The notes below the pieces were generated by a model. That model was not told the DNA's origin and did no database searches. It saw only the letters and a program-made list of their open reading frames with translations. DNA of 64,000 bases, from assembly GCF_017357385.1 (NCBI RefSeq), contig NZ_CP071637.1:186001-250000 (forward strand), given 5' to 3'. Below, piece by piece: positions 45,726-53,758 of this stretch. This DNA is from Rhizobium sp. NZLR1. Lineage in GTDB: Bacteria; Pseudomonadota; Alphaproteobacteria; Rhizobiales; Rhizobiaceae. Positions within the stretch are counted from its first letter, which is position 1, and every line of letters begins with the position of its first letter. Made by a program: the position numbers and the translations under genes.

Positions 45726-46634
45726 ATGCTGGACGGTTTGTCGTTGGATCAGGTGCGAACATTCATTGCCGCGGTAGACGAGGGCAGTTTCTCGGCTGCC
45801 GGGCGCAAACTGAACCGCGCCCAGTCCGCCGTCAGCGACATGGTCCGCGCCCTGGAGATCCAGCTTGGTGTCGCTCTGTTCGATCGAAGCGGCCGATACC
45901 CACAGCTGACGGAAGCAGGGCGGGCGCTGCTTACGAATGCACGCGAGATCGTCGCCAATGTCGATGCGATTAAGTCGCGAGCCAAGGGCATCTCCAGCGG
46001 CGTGGAGCCGGAGTTATCGGTCGTGATAGACGTGTTGTTTCCAATCCGCGTGATCGCGGAGGTCGCCAGCGAGTTCAGACAGCGGTTTCCCTTGGTGCCG
46101 TTGAGATTGTATGTCGAGGTGCTTGGCGGCACGTTTCTGCCACTTCTCGATAGAAGGGCGAGCGTTGGCATCGTTGGATCACTACCAATGATGCCGGCCG
46201 GCATTGCTTCCGAGGCACTGGGTGGCATTGCCTTTGCGGCCGTTACGGCTGCCAGTCATCCGCTTGCGAGTTGGAACGGTGTCATTCCGAAAAGCGAGCT
46301 CGCGCGTCACGTCCAGATCGTGCTCACCGATCGCAGCGATCTGTCCAATGGAAGAGAGTTCGGTGTCATGTCGACCCAGACATGGCGGCTGGCCGACCTG
46401 TTCGCCAAACACGCATTCCTGCTAAACGGCCTGGGGTGGGGCGGAATGCCTCTGCACGCGGTCGAGGACGACCTGAAGGCCGGAAGGCTGGTGGAGTTGC
46501 AGATCGATGAGTTTCCTGGCGCCGGGTTCCGCATGCCGATGTCGGCCGCCTATCTCACGGACGATCCGCCGGGCCCTGCGGGCAGATGGTTGATCGAGCG
46601 ACTAAAGGATTGTTCGTCACGCCGTGGCGATTAG
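45726..46634 (+). CDS. LysR family transcriptional regulator
   Basis: The 302-residue protein has a standard LysR winged helix (LSLDQVRTFIAAVDEGSFSAAGRKLNRAQSAVSDMVRALE, about residues 4-43) and a substrate-binding domain. It is divergent from azoR with about 150 bases between starts, the usual setting for a LysR activator that responds to an electrophile or quinone and switches on the operon. AAGG precedes the ATG. Confidence 0.92.
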   Translation: MLDGLSLDQVRTFIAAVDEGSFSAAGRKLNRAQSAVSDMVRALEIQLGVALFDRSGRYPQLTEAGRALLTNAREIVANVDAIKSRAKGISSGVEPELSVVIDVLFPIRVIAEVASEFRQRFPLVPLRLYVEVLGGTFLPLLDRRASVGIVGSLPMMPAGIASEALGGIAFAAVTAASHPLASWNGVIPKSELARHVQIVLTDRSDLSNGREFGVMSTQTWRLADLFAKHAFLLNGLGWGGMPLHAVEDDLKAGRLVELQIDEFPGAGFRMPMSAAYLTDDPPGPAGRWLIERLKDCSSRRGD

Positions 46635-47136
46635 GCCGGTGATCTCCATGACGGCGATGCAGCCGGCCGAGGCTATAGAAAGCCCCAGCAGGTATCCGCG
46701 GGGCAGTAAGACCGCGAGCGAACGACAGCCGATACGCTCGAAACGTCTCCATTCATCGCCAGGGGAGATGGATAGTCCCGGAATATAGCGGCTAGTTCGA
46801 TAGCGTTTGCTTATGGCAAGAAGACTGAGTGAGAGCCGGCCCACCTGCAGTGCAGCCGGTTGTTGCCGCTGGGCTGCACCTGACAGATAGTAAGTCCGCG
46901 TCTGAACCCGGGGGAGCCAACATGACTTTACGTCTCGCAACGCTTCTCACCCTCGCTGTCCTCGGTCGCCGGAAGTCACACGACTGACTTCAGCCGCTCG
47001 ACCGGCTGGCCGGAGGAGCCTCAACGGAGCACGCCGTCCACCGGGTACTGAAAACAGCCAGCGTTCGTCTTTTCATCCGGGATCACGCTTGTCGGTTTCC
47101 GAGACCGTCTGTCCCGTCGCTGCGAAATCGGCAAGG
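46635..47136. other. Region with no clear gene between LysR and the second LLM gene
   Basis: A minus-strand frame at 46617-46940 contains a hydrophobic end but overlaps the LysR end and has no recognisable family. A plus-strand 21-codon frame from 46922 starts like a secretion signal (MTLRLATLLTLAVLG) and then stops, suggesting a broken gene for an exported protein. Nothing else can be supported. Confidence 0.4.
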
Positions 47137-47182
47137 CTGTGGCCACAGACAAAAGCCGTCTTCGGTGGCCGCAGTCTTTTTT
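47137..47182 (+). terminator. Hairpin with T-run just before the second LLM gene
   Basis: CTGTGGCCAC (47137-47146) pairs with GTGGCCGCAG (47165-47174), with one G-T pair and an 18-base loop, and TTTTTT follows at 47177-47182. This is the form of an intrinsic terminator. It lies only 25 bases before the LLM start, so it either ends an upstream transcript or works as an attenuator in the leader. Confidence 0.65.
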
Positions 47183-47206
47183 AATATAAGTTCGAAAGGA
47201 AACCGC

Positions 47207-48265
47207 ATGGAAATCGGAGTCGATAGTTTTGCGATGGTGGTCGCCAGCCCCCAAGGCGGTCACCTTCCGTCACCCGCAGACCGCATCGCCAATATTCTGG
47301 GTGATGTCGAGATGGCCGACAGGGTGGGGCTCGATATTTTTGGCATGGGCGAGCATCATCGTGAAAGCGCGCTGGATTCTGCTCCTGCCGTTATTCTCTC
47401 TGCAGCCGCTGCCCGGACAAAAACCATCCGGTTGACGAGCGCCGTTACGGTTTTGAGCGCAGCCGATCCGGTGCGGGTTTTTCAGGAGTTCGCCACTCTC
47501 GATCTGATTTCGAAAGGCCGTGCCGAAATTATCGTCGGTCGCGGATCGTTCATCGAGGCCTATCCACTATTCGGGTTTGCACTCGAAAACTATGATGAAC
47601 TTTTCGCCGAGAAGCTGGACCTTCTCCTGAAGCTTAACGAGGCCCCGCGGATCGCATGGAAAGGTCGCTTTCGTCCTGAGCTCAACGGGGAAGGAGTGTT
47701 TCCCCGTCCACATCAGAACATGTTACCGATCTGGCTTGGCGTCGGAGGCACACCTGAATCCTTCGTCCGCGCCGGCACACTCGGCTTGCCGCTGATGCTT
47801 GCCGTCATCGGCGGCACATTCGAGCATTTCCGCCCGCTCGTCGATCTTTACCGGCGCGCCTGGCAGGTCGCGGGTCATCCAATCGGGCAGGAAAAAGTCG
47901 GGTTGCATGCGATGGGCTTCGTTGGGAATACCGACGAGGATGCCAGGGAAGGGTTCTTTCCCGGTTGGTTCCAGATGTTTACTCAAGGTGCGAAGGAACG
48001 TGGCAGACCACCGGTCAGCCGAGCTCAGTTCGACACGCTGTGCGGTCCGCGGGGTGCGTTCCTTGTCGGAAGTCCACAAACCGTTGCCGCCAAAATGCTG
48101 GAGGCAAGCCAAACGCTTGGCGGGCTATCACGTATAAGCTTTCAGATGAGCCCGGCGGCGCTTGAAGTCGATGCCATGCGACGTTCGATCGAACTTTTGG
48201 GAACCGCTGTTGCTCCTGAAATCCGGCGCACGCTTCGCGTCAGCGGAGAGGCCACGCATGGGTGA
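47207..48265 (+). CDS. LLM-class flavin-dependent oxidoreductase, second copy
   Basis: This 352-residue paralogue of the protein at 43392-44462 shares TSAVTVLSAADPVRVFQEFATLDLISKGRAE, VGRGSF, EAYPLFG, the PIWLGVGGTPESF stretch and a C-terminal SRISFQMSP motif. AAAGGAAA precedes the ATG at 47207. It overlaps the remains of a glutathionyl-hydroquinone reductase gene by 8 bases, so the two were once probably an operon for quinone handling. Confidence 0.92.
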   Translation: MEIGVDSFAMVVASPQGGHLPSPADRIANILGDVEMADRVGLDIFGMGEHHRESALDSAPAVILSAAAARTKTIRLTSAVTVLSAADPVRVFQEFATLDLISKGRAEIIVGRGSFIEAYPLFGFALENYDELFAEKLDLLLKLNEAPRIAWKGRFRPELNGEGVFPRPHQNMLPIWLGVGGTPESFVRAGTLGLPLMLAVIGGTFEHFRPLVDLYRRAWQVAGHPIGQEKVGLHAMGFVGNTDEDAREGFFPGWFQMFTQGAKERGRPPVSRAQFDTLCGPRGAFLVGSPQTVAAKMLEASQTLGGLSRISFQMSPAALEVDAMRRSIELLGTAVAPEIRRTLRVSGEATHG

Positions 48266-48630
48266 ACTAATCAACGGCAAGTGGCTTTGCGTGTCGCTTG
48301 CCTGCCCTGGGTACATCGCACCCGATTACGCGCAACCTGAAAGACCTTGACGAGATCGTCAACATCTCGATTGTCCATTGGTATGCGGGTGAAGATGGTT
48401 GGTTATTCGATTTGAAATGTCCGAAATAGACTGGATAGAAGCGTAGCAGGGTTGGAAAGAGATATCCGCTCTGTCGGGCGCTCGCTCTTTCAGCATCCCG
48501 ATATCCGACCGTCGATTTCGACCACATCAAAGCGCATTACGACTGCAGCCATACTTGATTGAACCCAAGCGGTATCGTCCCGGTCGGACCTGAGCACAAT
48601 TTCGATGCACCATTTGGAGACCATCGTAAG
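48258..48630 (+). pseudogene. Glutathionyl-hydroquinone reductase (YqjG/PcpF type) pseudogene
   Basis: The start codon and MGELINGKW match the N terminus of glutathionyl-hydroquinone reductases. In a second frame PWVHRT and then KDLDEIVNISIVHWYAGEDG match the active-site Cys-Pro-Trp region and beyond. Near 48518 VDFDHIKAHY and, after an in-frame stop, LNPSGIVPVGPEHNFDAPFG match the C terminus. About 200 central residues are missing, and shifts and stops interrupt the rest. The gene is dead. It adjoins an LLM flavoenzyme in the quinone-defence region. Confidence 0.75.
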
Positions 48631-48771
48631 GATACGCGCACTCCGACCGCTTAGCATAACCAGCTTGCGGAATGCTCAACTTAGCTAGGGCACCGCTTCA
48701 CCGGTGAGCTGTCGAGTTTAAGAAGGTCGTCGCTGGTCGCGCATCAGCCCCTTAATCTTGCGCTTTACGTA

Positions 48772-49911
48772 TCAGGTGCCAGCATCAATTCGGATGATCG
48801 GCTTAAGGGTTACGCCCTTCTCGCTGTCCTCCGCGGCCTCATTGATTTGCTCGAACGGATAGAACTTGACGAGCTTGTCGAATGGAAAATGACCGGCGAG
48901 ATAAAGGTCGATCAGGCGCGGAATAAAAATGTCCGGAACGCTGTCGCCTTCGATCACACCGCGAACGGCCTTGGAATTCTGAAGCAGGTCTAGTGCATCC
49001 AGATCGAGCACCGAATCGGGCTTGGAAGCCCCGACCACCGCGGCGGTGCCACGCGGGCGCAACGCCAAAACCGCGTTACGTATGACGGCAGGAATGCCGG
49101 TCGAATCCATGGCGAAATCGACTCCCCCACCGGTGACCTCTCGAATAACGGCAACCGCATCCTGCTCCTTGCTGTTGATGACGTGCGTGGCGCCAAGCGT
49201 CAGGGCAAGGTCGAGCCGAGAAGGAACGACATCAACGACAAAAATTGTCGTTGCGCGAACAGCCGCCGCCGCCATCACGGCCGAAAGGCCGACTGCGCCA
49301 CCGCCAAATGCTGCGAAGGACTGGCCGGCCGACACCTGCAACGCATTGAGGACTGTGCCGGCGCCGGTCTGGACGCCGCAACCGAGTGGACCGAGCAGTT
49401 CCAGCGGCGCGTCCTTGCGCACCTTCACGACGTTGCGCTCATTGGCGATGGCGTAGGCGCCGAAAGAAGACTGCCCGAAGAAACGATCGTTCAAGAGGCT
49501 ATGATCGTGGCCGCAGAGCGCGTGTGAGCCGTCCTCGGCGCGCTGTCCAGAGAAGTTATGGGCATTGAAGTTTTCGCAATAGGCGGGATGCCCTTCCTGG
49601 CACGCACGGCAATGGCGGCAGGACAGGAAAGTGAGCACGACATGATCTCCTGGCTGCACCTTGGTGACGTGCGCCCCAACAGCCTCGACAACGCCTGAGC
49701 CTTCATGGCCGAGCACGATCGGATGTGGGACCGGGAAGACCTGGTCGCGGGCGATCATGTCGGTGTGGCACATGCCCGTGGCAACGATCCTGACGACCAC
49801 CTCGTATTCGCGCGGCGGCGTCAGCGTCACCGACTCCAGTTGAAAGGGTCCGCCCTTTTGGCGGACGACGGCGGCCTGAAAATTATCGAATGAACGTAGC
49901 TGATCGGACAT
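48772..49911 (-). CDS. Zinc-dependent NAD(P) alcohol dehydrogenase (aryl-alcohol type)
   Basis: The 379-residue medium-chain dehydrogenase has the catalytic zinc ligands Cys48 and His69-Glu70 (GHEGSGVVEAVG) and Cys near 177 (LGCGVQTG). The structural zinc cysteines are 98, 101, 104 and 112, and the Rossmann motif is AAFGGGAVGLSAVMAA. It resembles XylB-like benzyl alcohol dehydrogenases. GGGAGGG precedes the ATG. It oxidises an alcohol or reduces an aldehyde and may serve detoxification of aldehydes. Confidence 0.92.
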   Translation of the reverse strand: MSDQLRSFDNFQAAVVRQKGGPFQLESVTLTPPREYEVVVRIVATGMCHTDMIARDQVFPVPHPIVLGHEGSGVVEAVGAHVTKVQPGDHVVLTFLSCRHCRACQEGHPAYCENFNAHNFSGQRAEDGSHALCGHDHSLLNDRFFGQSSFGAYAIANERNVVKVRKDAPLELLGPLGCGVQTGAGTVLNALQVSAGQSFAAFGGGAVGLSAVMAAAAVRATTIFVVDVVPSRLDLALTLGATHVINSKEQDAVAVIREVTGGGVDFAMDSTGIPAVIRNAVLALRPRGTAAVVGASKPDSVLDLDALDLLQNSKAVRGVIEGDSVPDIFIPRLIDLYLAGHFPFDKLVKFYPFEQINEAAEDSEKGVTLKPIIRIDAGT

Positions 49912-50106
49912 ATTGCCCTCCCTGAAACAGGTTTGGTCTTTCTAGGTTTGCCGGCTCCCCTGGGGCGTCGACAAGGATATGAAGCTGTGCCTCGCTGATG
50001 TTTCAGGGCCGGTATGATATCCGACAGTTCATCGATCACAGCGGCCCCTTTGCGAAAATCCCCGCCAGCGCAAGGCTGGCGAGGATTTCCCGTCCTGGGA
50101 GGACGA

Positions 50107-50946
50107 TCAGGCGAACTTGGCAGCGTGGTCCGACACGTAGGTGGCGAGCGACCGAGGCACAGTGCCGGTTAGCGTCTTAACGTCCTCGGTAACCGCAGCG
50201 GTCCAGCCCTGACGAACCGGATAGAAGATGGTCGCCAGAAAGGCGGCATAGTCCTTTGGGACGCCCGCGCCGGTGAGGATGTCGATGAAGGCTTCGTCGG
50301 TCACCGGCGTGTAGGCGATCGTCTTGCCAGCCGCTGGCGTGATCAGCGTGGCGGCGTCCGCGTAGCTCAACGCTTCGGGGCCGGTCAGATTGAATGCCTT
50401 GCCGTTGAACGCATCCGAGGTGAGCGCAGCAGCCGCGCTCGCCGCGATATCACGCACATCGATGAAGGAGGACTTTCCGTCATCGGCCGGAACACCGATG
50501 ACGCCATGCTCCTTGATGCCGACCAGCCAGAAGGTGTGGAAATTGTCTGCAAACCAGTTCGGGCGCAGAATGACGTAGGGCGTGCCGACCTTTTCGAGAA
50601 ACAGTTCGACTTGGCGGTAGGGTATGCTGTCGTCGGCGTCGACGCCGAACACCGTTTGCAGGACGACCTTCACCTTCCGGTCGGCCGCGAACTGGATGAG
50701 AGGCTTCAAAAGTGTGTCAACGCCCAGATATCCGGTTGGCACCATGACATAAGCGCGGTCGACACCGTCGAAGGCTGCCGGGAAGGTCGAGGCGTCGGCA
50801 AGATCGAACGCGACGCTCTCGGCTCCGTCAACCGCCTTGCCGCCGCGTGACGCGGCTTTCACCTGCTCACCCTTCGTGACGAGTTCAGCAACAAGCGGCG
50901 TACCGATATTGCCGGTGGCACCGATAACGAGGATTTTTCCAGTCAT
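50107..50946 (-). CDS. NmrA/SDR-type NAD(P)H-binding protein
   Basis: The 279-residue protein begins MTGKILVIGATGNIGTPLVAE, the GxxGxxG motif of NmrA-like atypical short-chain dehydrogenases, and lacks the usual YxxxK active site in the expected position. Such proteins act as redox sensors or quinone reductases (QorB-like). GGAG precedes the ATG at 50946; the longer frame to 51126 overlaps the next gene. It likely shares a transcript with the NTF2-like gene 52 bases upstream. Confidence 0.88.
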   Translation of the reverse strand: MTGKILVIGATGNIGTPLVAELVTKGEQVKAASRGGKAVDGAESVAFDLADASTFPAAFDGVDRAYVMVPTGYLGVDTLLKPLIQFAADRKVKVVLQTVFGVDADDSIPYRQVELFLEKVGTPYVILRPNWFADNFHTFWLVGIKEHGVIGVPADDGKSSFIDVRDIAASAAAALTSDAFNGKAFNLTGPEALSYADAATLITPAAGKTIAYTPVTDEAFIDILTGAGVPKDYAAFLATIFYPVRQGWTAAVTEDVKTLTGTVPRSLATYVSDHAAKFA

Positions 50947-50998
50947 TGTAATCTCCGAATGCTGTAGAAACTGAAAGAGCGAGAACGTCGGCCCCGGA

Positions 50999-51862
50999 TC
51001 AGAACTTGCCATTTTTGTTCTTCCACTCCGACTTAGCCGGAATGGTCTCGATGGCGTCCCAATGCTCGGCGATTTTGCCGTTCTCGACCCGGAACAAGTC
51101 GTAGAACGAGGTGTGCTTGCCAGCAAAGCTGCCTTCGGAAACCGTTAGTACAAAGTTGCCTTCGCCGAGCACATGGTGGACACGGTCGTACTTCATGGTG
51201 ACGCCGGCTTTGGCCATTGCCTGAAGCGCCGCGCCGAGCCCCGAGAGGCCGTCAGCAATCTGCGGATTGTGCTGAATATAGTTTTCGCCGTCGAAATAGC
51301 CGGCGAGCTTGCCCATCTTGCCGGCGACCAGGATGTCGCTGACGAAGTTCTTCACCAGTTTCTTGTTAGCTGCGGTCTTGTCGAGATCCACGGCCTCGGT
51401 CGGCCCATCGGTCATGCTATGCTTGCTGGGGTTCGGGCCGGCCGTTTCCTGGAGATTGTCCCAATGCTCGACGATCTTGCCCTTCTCGAAACGGAAAATG
51501 TCGAAACCGATCTTCGGGCCGAAGAAGTTGTAGTCCGTATGCGCAAAGACATAGTCGCCATCCTGGAAGACCCGCACGGTGTTAACGTGCGCGGAGCCCT
51601 TCGGAACGGCCGCAAGAAGTTCGCCAAAACCCTTCAGCCCGTCCGCGGCGCCGAGATTGTGCTGGATGTACTTCTTGGGATTGATGACCGCGACGGGCGC
51701 GCTTTCGCCGGTCTCGATGGCCTTCAGGAGTGCGGTGACCTCCTGCTTTTTTTGGGTGGCGTCGGCGCTCCCCGCAGAAGAAGCGGCCATTGCCGGCTGA
51801 GCGAGAGCGATGATCGTCATCGCGGCGGCCGTGAGGAGACTACGGCGGTTGAGAGCTTTCAT
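50999..51862 (-). CDS. Exported tandem NTF2/SnoaL-like protein
   Basis: The 287-residue protein has a signal peptide (residues 1-26, basic NRR, hydrophobic core, cleavage after AMAA). Two SnoaL-like domains follow; each contains a YIQHN...ADGL motif and ends with a GKI-EHWD motif, which points to internal duplication. The function of such secreted SnoaL proteins is not known. A TGTATCTA half-site lies upstream at 51893. The start is the ATG at 51862; its ribosome site is weak. Confidence 0.85.
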   Translation of the reverse strand: MKALNRRSLLTAAAMTIIALAQPAMAASSAGSADATQKKQEVTALLKAIETGESAPVAVINPKKYIQHNLGAADGLKGFGELLAAVPKGSAHVNTVRVFQDGDYVFAHTDYNFFGPKIGFDIFRFEKGKIVEHWDNLQETAGPNPSKHSMTDGPTEAVDLDKTAANKKLVKNFVSDILVAGKMGKLAGYFDGENYIQHNPQIADGLSGLGAALQAMAKAGVTMKYDRVHHVLGEGNFVLTVSEGSFAGKHTSFYDLFRVENGKIAEHWDAIETIPAKSEWKNKNGKF

Positions 51863-52168
51863 TTTCTGTATCCATTCTGGTGACACTTTAAGTGTATCTA
51901 CTGCGAATACATATTTATGTAAAGAGCCAACGTCACCAATCAAGCAATCAAGCCGCCGCGATGCCTCTATCGACCGAAGTTTTCACCGGTTCATTATTTG
52001 GGGAGGGGATAGGCGCGTTGTTCGTGCCAGCTGGGGCGTGAGTTTACTCAAGGTCTTGCGGAAGCCCTGTGGTGGCAATGGTGAAGCGGACAATCTGTTC
52101 AGCCGAGCGTGGGGCTTCCCAAATACGCGCGTTAACTTCCTGAAGGGACGCCATGCGCTCCGTCATTA
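51863..52168. other. Intergenic promoter region of the NTF2-like operon
   Basis: No gene is seen. TGTATCTA at 51893-51900 with ATACA at 51907-51911 makes an imperfect inverted repeat similar to the one before the Rrf2 gene at 61560-61584. The remainder of the interval carries only short overlapping frames. Confidence 0.45.
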
Positions 52169-52489
52169 TTACTGGGATGGGGCGATCTCGACCACGAATG
52201 GAGGAAAGCCGGCGGCAATCTTAATCTGACACGATAGTCGGCTGTTCGATCTTCTTTCGGCCGAGGCGAAATCCAGCATGTCAGATTCCATCCGCTCAGG
52301 TTCGCCTAGCAGTCGAAAGGCGATATCGTCGACATACACGTGACATGTCGCGCAAGCGCAAGCGCCACCGCATTCGGCGGCGATCCCGTCCACCCCTTCG
52401 CGTACGGCGATCTCCATCAGACTGAAGCCCACTGGGACCTCGACATCCTTACGAGCACCAGAGCTTTCAACGAAAGTTACAATCACCAT
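52169..52489 (-). CDS. [2Fe-2S] ferredoxin (adrenodoxin type)
   Basis: This 106-residue ferredoxin has cysteines 40, 46, 49 and 87 in the CX5CX2C...C pattern of vertebrate-type and P450-linked ferredoxins (GGACACATCHVYV), plus an extra Cys44. It would pass electrons to the P450 encoded just upstream. GGAG lies 7 bases before the ATG. A ferredoxin reductase gene is not present here. Confidence 0.93.
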   Translation of the reverse strand: MVIVTFVESSGARKDVEVPVGFSLMEIAVREGVDGIAAECGGACACATCHVYVDDIAFRLLGEPERMESDMLDFASAERRSNSRLSCQIKIAAGFPPFVVEIAPSQ

Positions 52490-52512
52490 TCCATTACTCC
52501 AATTGTATCAAG

Positions 52513-53709
52513 TTAGCGCCGCAGATCCAGTTTCAGCTCGAGCGCTGTCGCAGCGAACGGGTTATGTTCCTTTCGGAACGAGGAGACACTGGCGTTTGGA
52601 AAACGAGTTGCAATAGCTGAAATTGTCTCCTGGATTTCGATCTCAGCGATATGCTGACCGAGGCACGAAAAAGCACCGCCGCCAAACGTTAAGGTTCTCG
52701 ACACATCTCGGCGATGGATATCAAAGACGTCGGGATGCATGAACGCAGCCGGATCATTGTGAGCCGCCCAGACCACGACATTGATTGCCGTTCCGTTGGG
52801 CACCGTTACACCGTCGATTTCGAAGTCCTCGGCGCCATAACGTTGGTTCGTGATCGTTCGTGAGCACATCCGCACGGACTCTTGTACTGCGGTCGGAATA
52901 AGCGTTGCGTCAGATTTCACGCCTTCCCAAGCGCCTGGCGAACCGATCACGAGTGCGAGCGTGAGGGCCAGCTGGTTGGCCGTATTGTCAGTGCTGGCCT
53001 CAAGGAGCATTGTCACGAAGTCGAACAGTTCATCGTCGCTGAGTTCACCGTTAGCATGGTCTGAAATCAAGGCGGAAAGGATGTTGTCGCCAGGATGTCC
53101 GCGCCCGTAGGCAATTCTTTCAGCCACATAGGGAAAGAGTTCCGAGTACCCCGACACGATCGATGCGGTCGACCCCGGATTGTGGTTGAATATCTCCAAT
53201 ACCTGATCGGACAGCCGTGATACGAACGGCGCGTCCTGCTTCGGTGCGCCGATCCATTCGCAATAGAGCCTCGCGGGAAGGATCATGCACAGCTTGCCAA
53301 GGATATCGGCCGCAGGAGTGGGACCGATATCGTCGAGGAGCTCGTCGACCAGGCGGCGGACGGTGGCGCGCATTGCGGCCACTTGGCCTGCACCGAAGTA
53401 GCGGACCATGATTCGTCTAATTCTGGTGCGCCGTTCGTTGTGTTCCTGGCCGAGTAGCATCCGGCGTTTGAAGTCGAGTACGGGTCCTTCGGGTATACCG
53501 ATGTGTTCGACCAGGCGAAGGTGGTCAGCACCAAGCCGACGGTCCCGCAGCACCATTTGGCCGAGCCTGTGCGACAGTATCTCGATGCCGCGGTCACTGC
53601 GAATGATTGGCGATACCTTCCGCGCGGCATTCAACGTTGCTACCGGGTCGGCGGTGTAGTGCTCAGATGCCGTGACGTTGATGAAGGGCAACTCATCTAG
53701 CGAGCTCAT
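52513..53709 (-). CDS. Cytochrome P450
   Basis: The 398-residue soluble P450 has the ExxR motif (Glu277-Arg280) and the heme loop TFGGGAFSCLG with Cys349. The I-helix motif reads LLEASTDNTANQ, so Asn242 replaces the Thr that normally follows the Asp, as described for P450cin (CYP176A). The ferredoxin gene lies 23 bases downstream. AGGA precedes the ATG at 53709; a longer frame to 53853 overlaps the binding-protein gene. It hydroxylates a small molecule, probably the one imported by the adjacent ABC transporter. Confidence 0.93.
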   Translation of the reverse strand: MSSLDELPFINVTASEHYTADPVATLNAARKVSPIIRSDRGIEILSHRLGQMVLRDRRLGADHLRLVEHIGIPEGPVLDFKRRMLLGQEHNERRTRIRRIMVRYFGAGQVAAMRATVRRLVDELLDDIGPTPAADILGKLCMILPARLYCEWIGAPKQDAPFVSRLSDQVLEIFNHNPGSTASIVSGYSELFPYVAERIAYGRGHPGDNILSALISDHANGELSDDELFDFVTMLLEASTDNTANQLALTLALVIGSPGAWEGVKSDATLIPTAVQESVRMCSRTITNQRYGAEDFEIDGVTVPNGTAINVVVWAAHNDPAAFMHPDVFDIHRRDVSRTLTFGGGAFSCLGQHIAEIEIQETISAIATRFPNASVSSFRKEHNPFAATALELKLDLRR

Positions 53710-53758
53710 GGCTTTTCCATTCCTGTCTTGATGTCGAGGTCGCGCCCGAGTGGGATGC

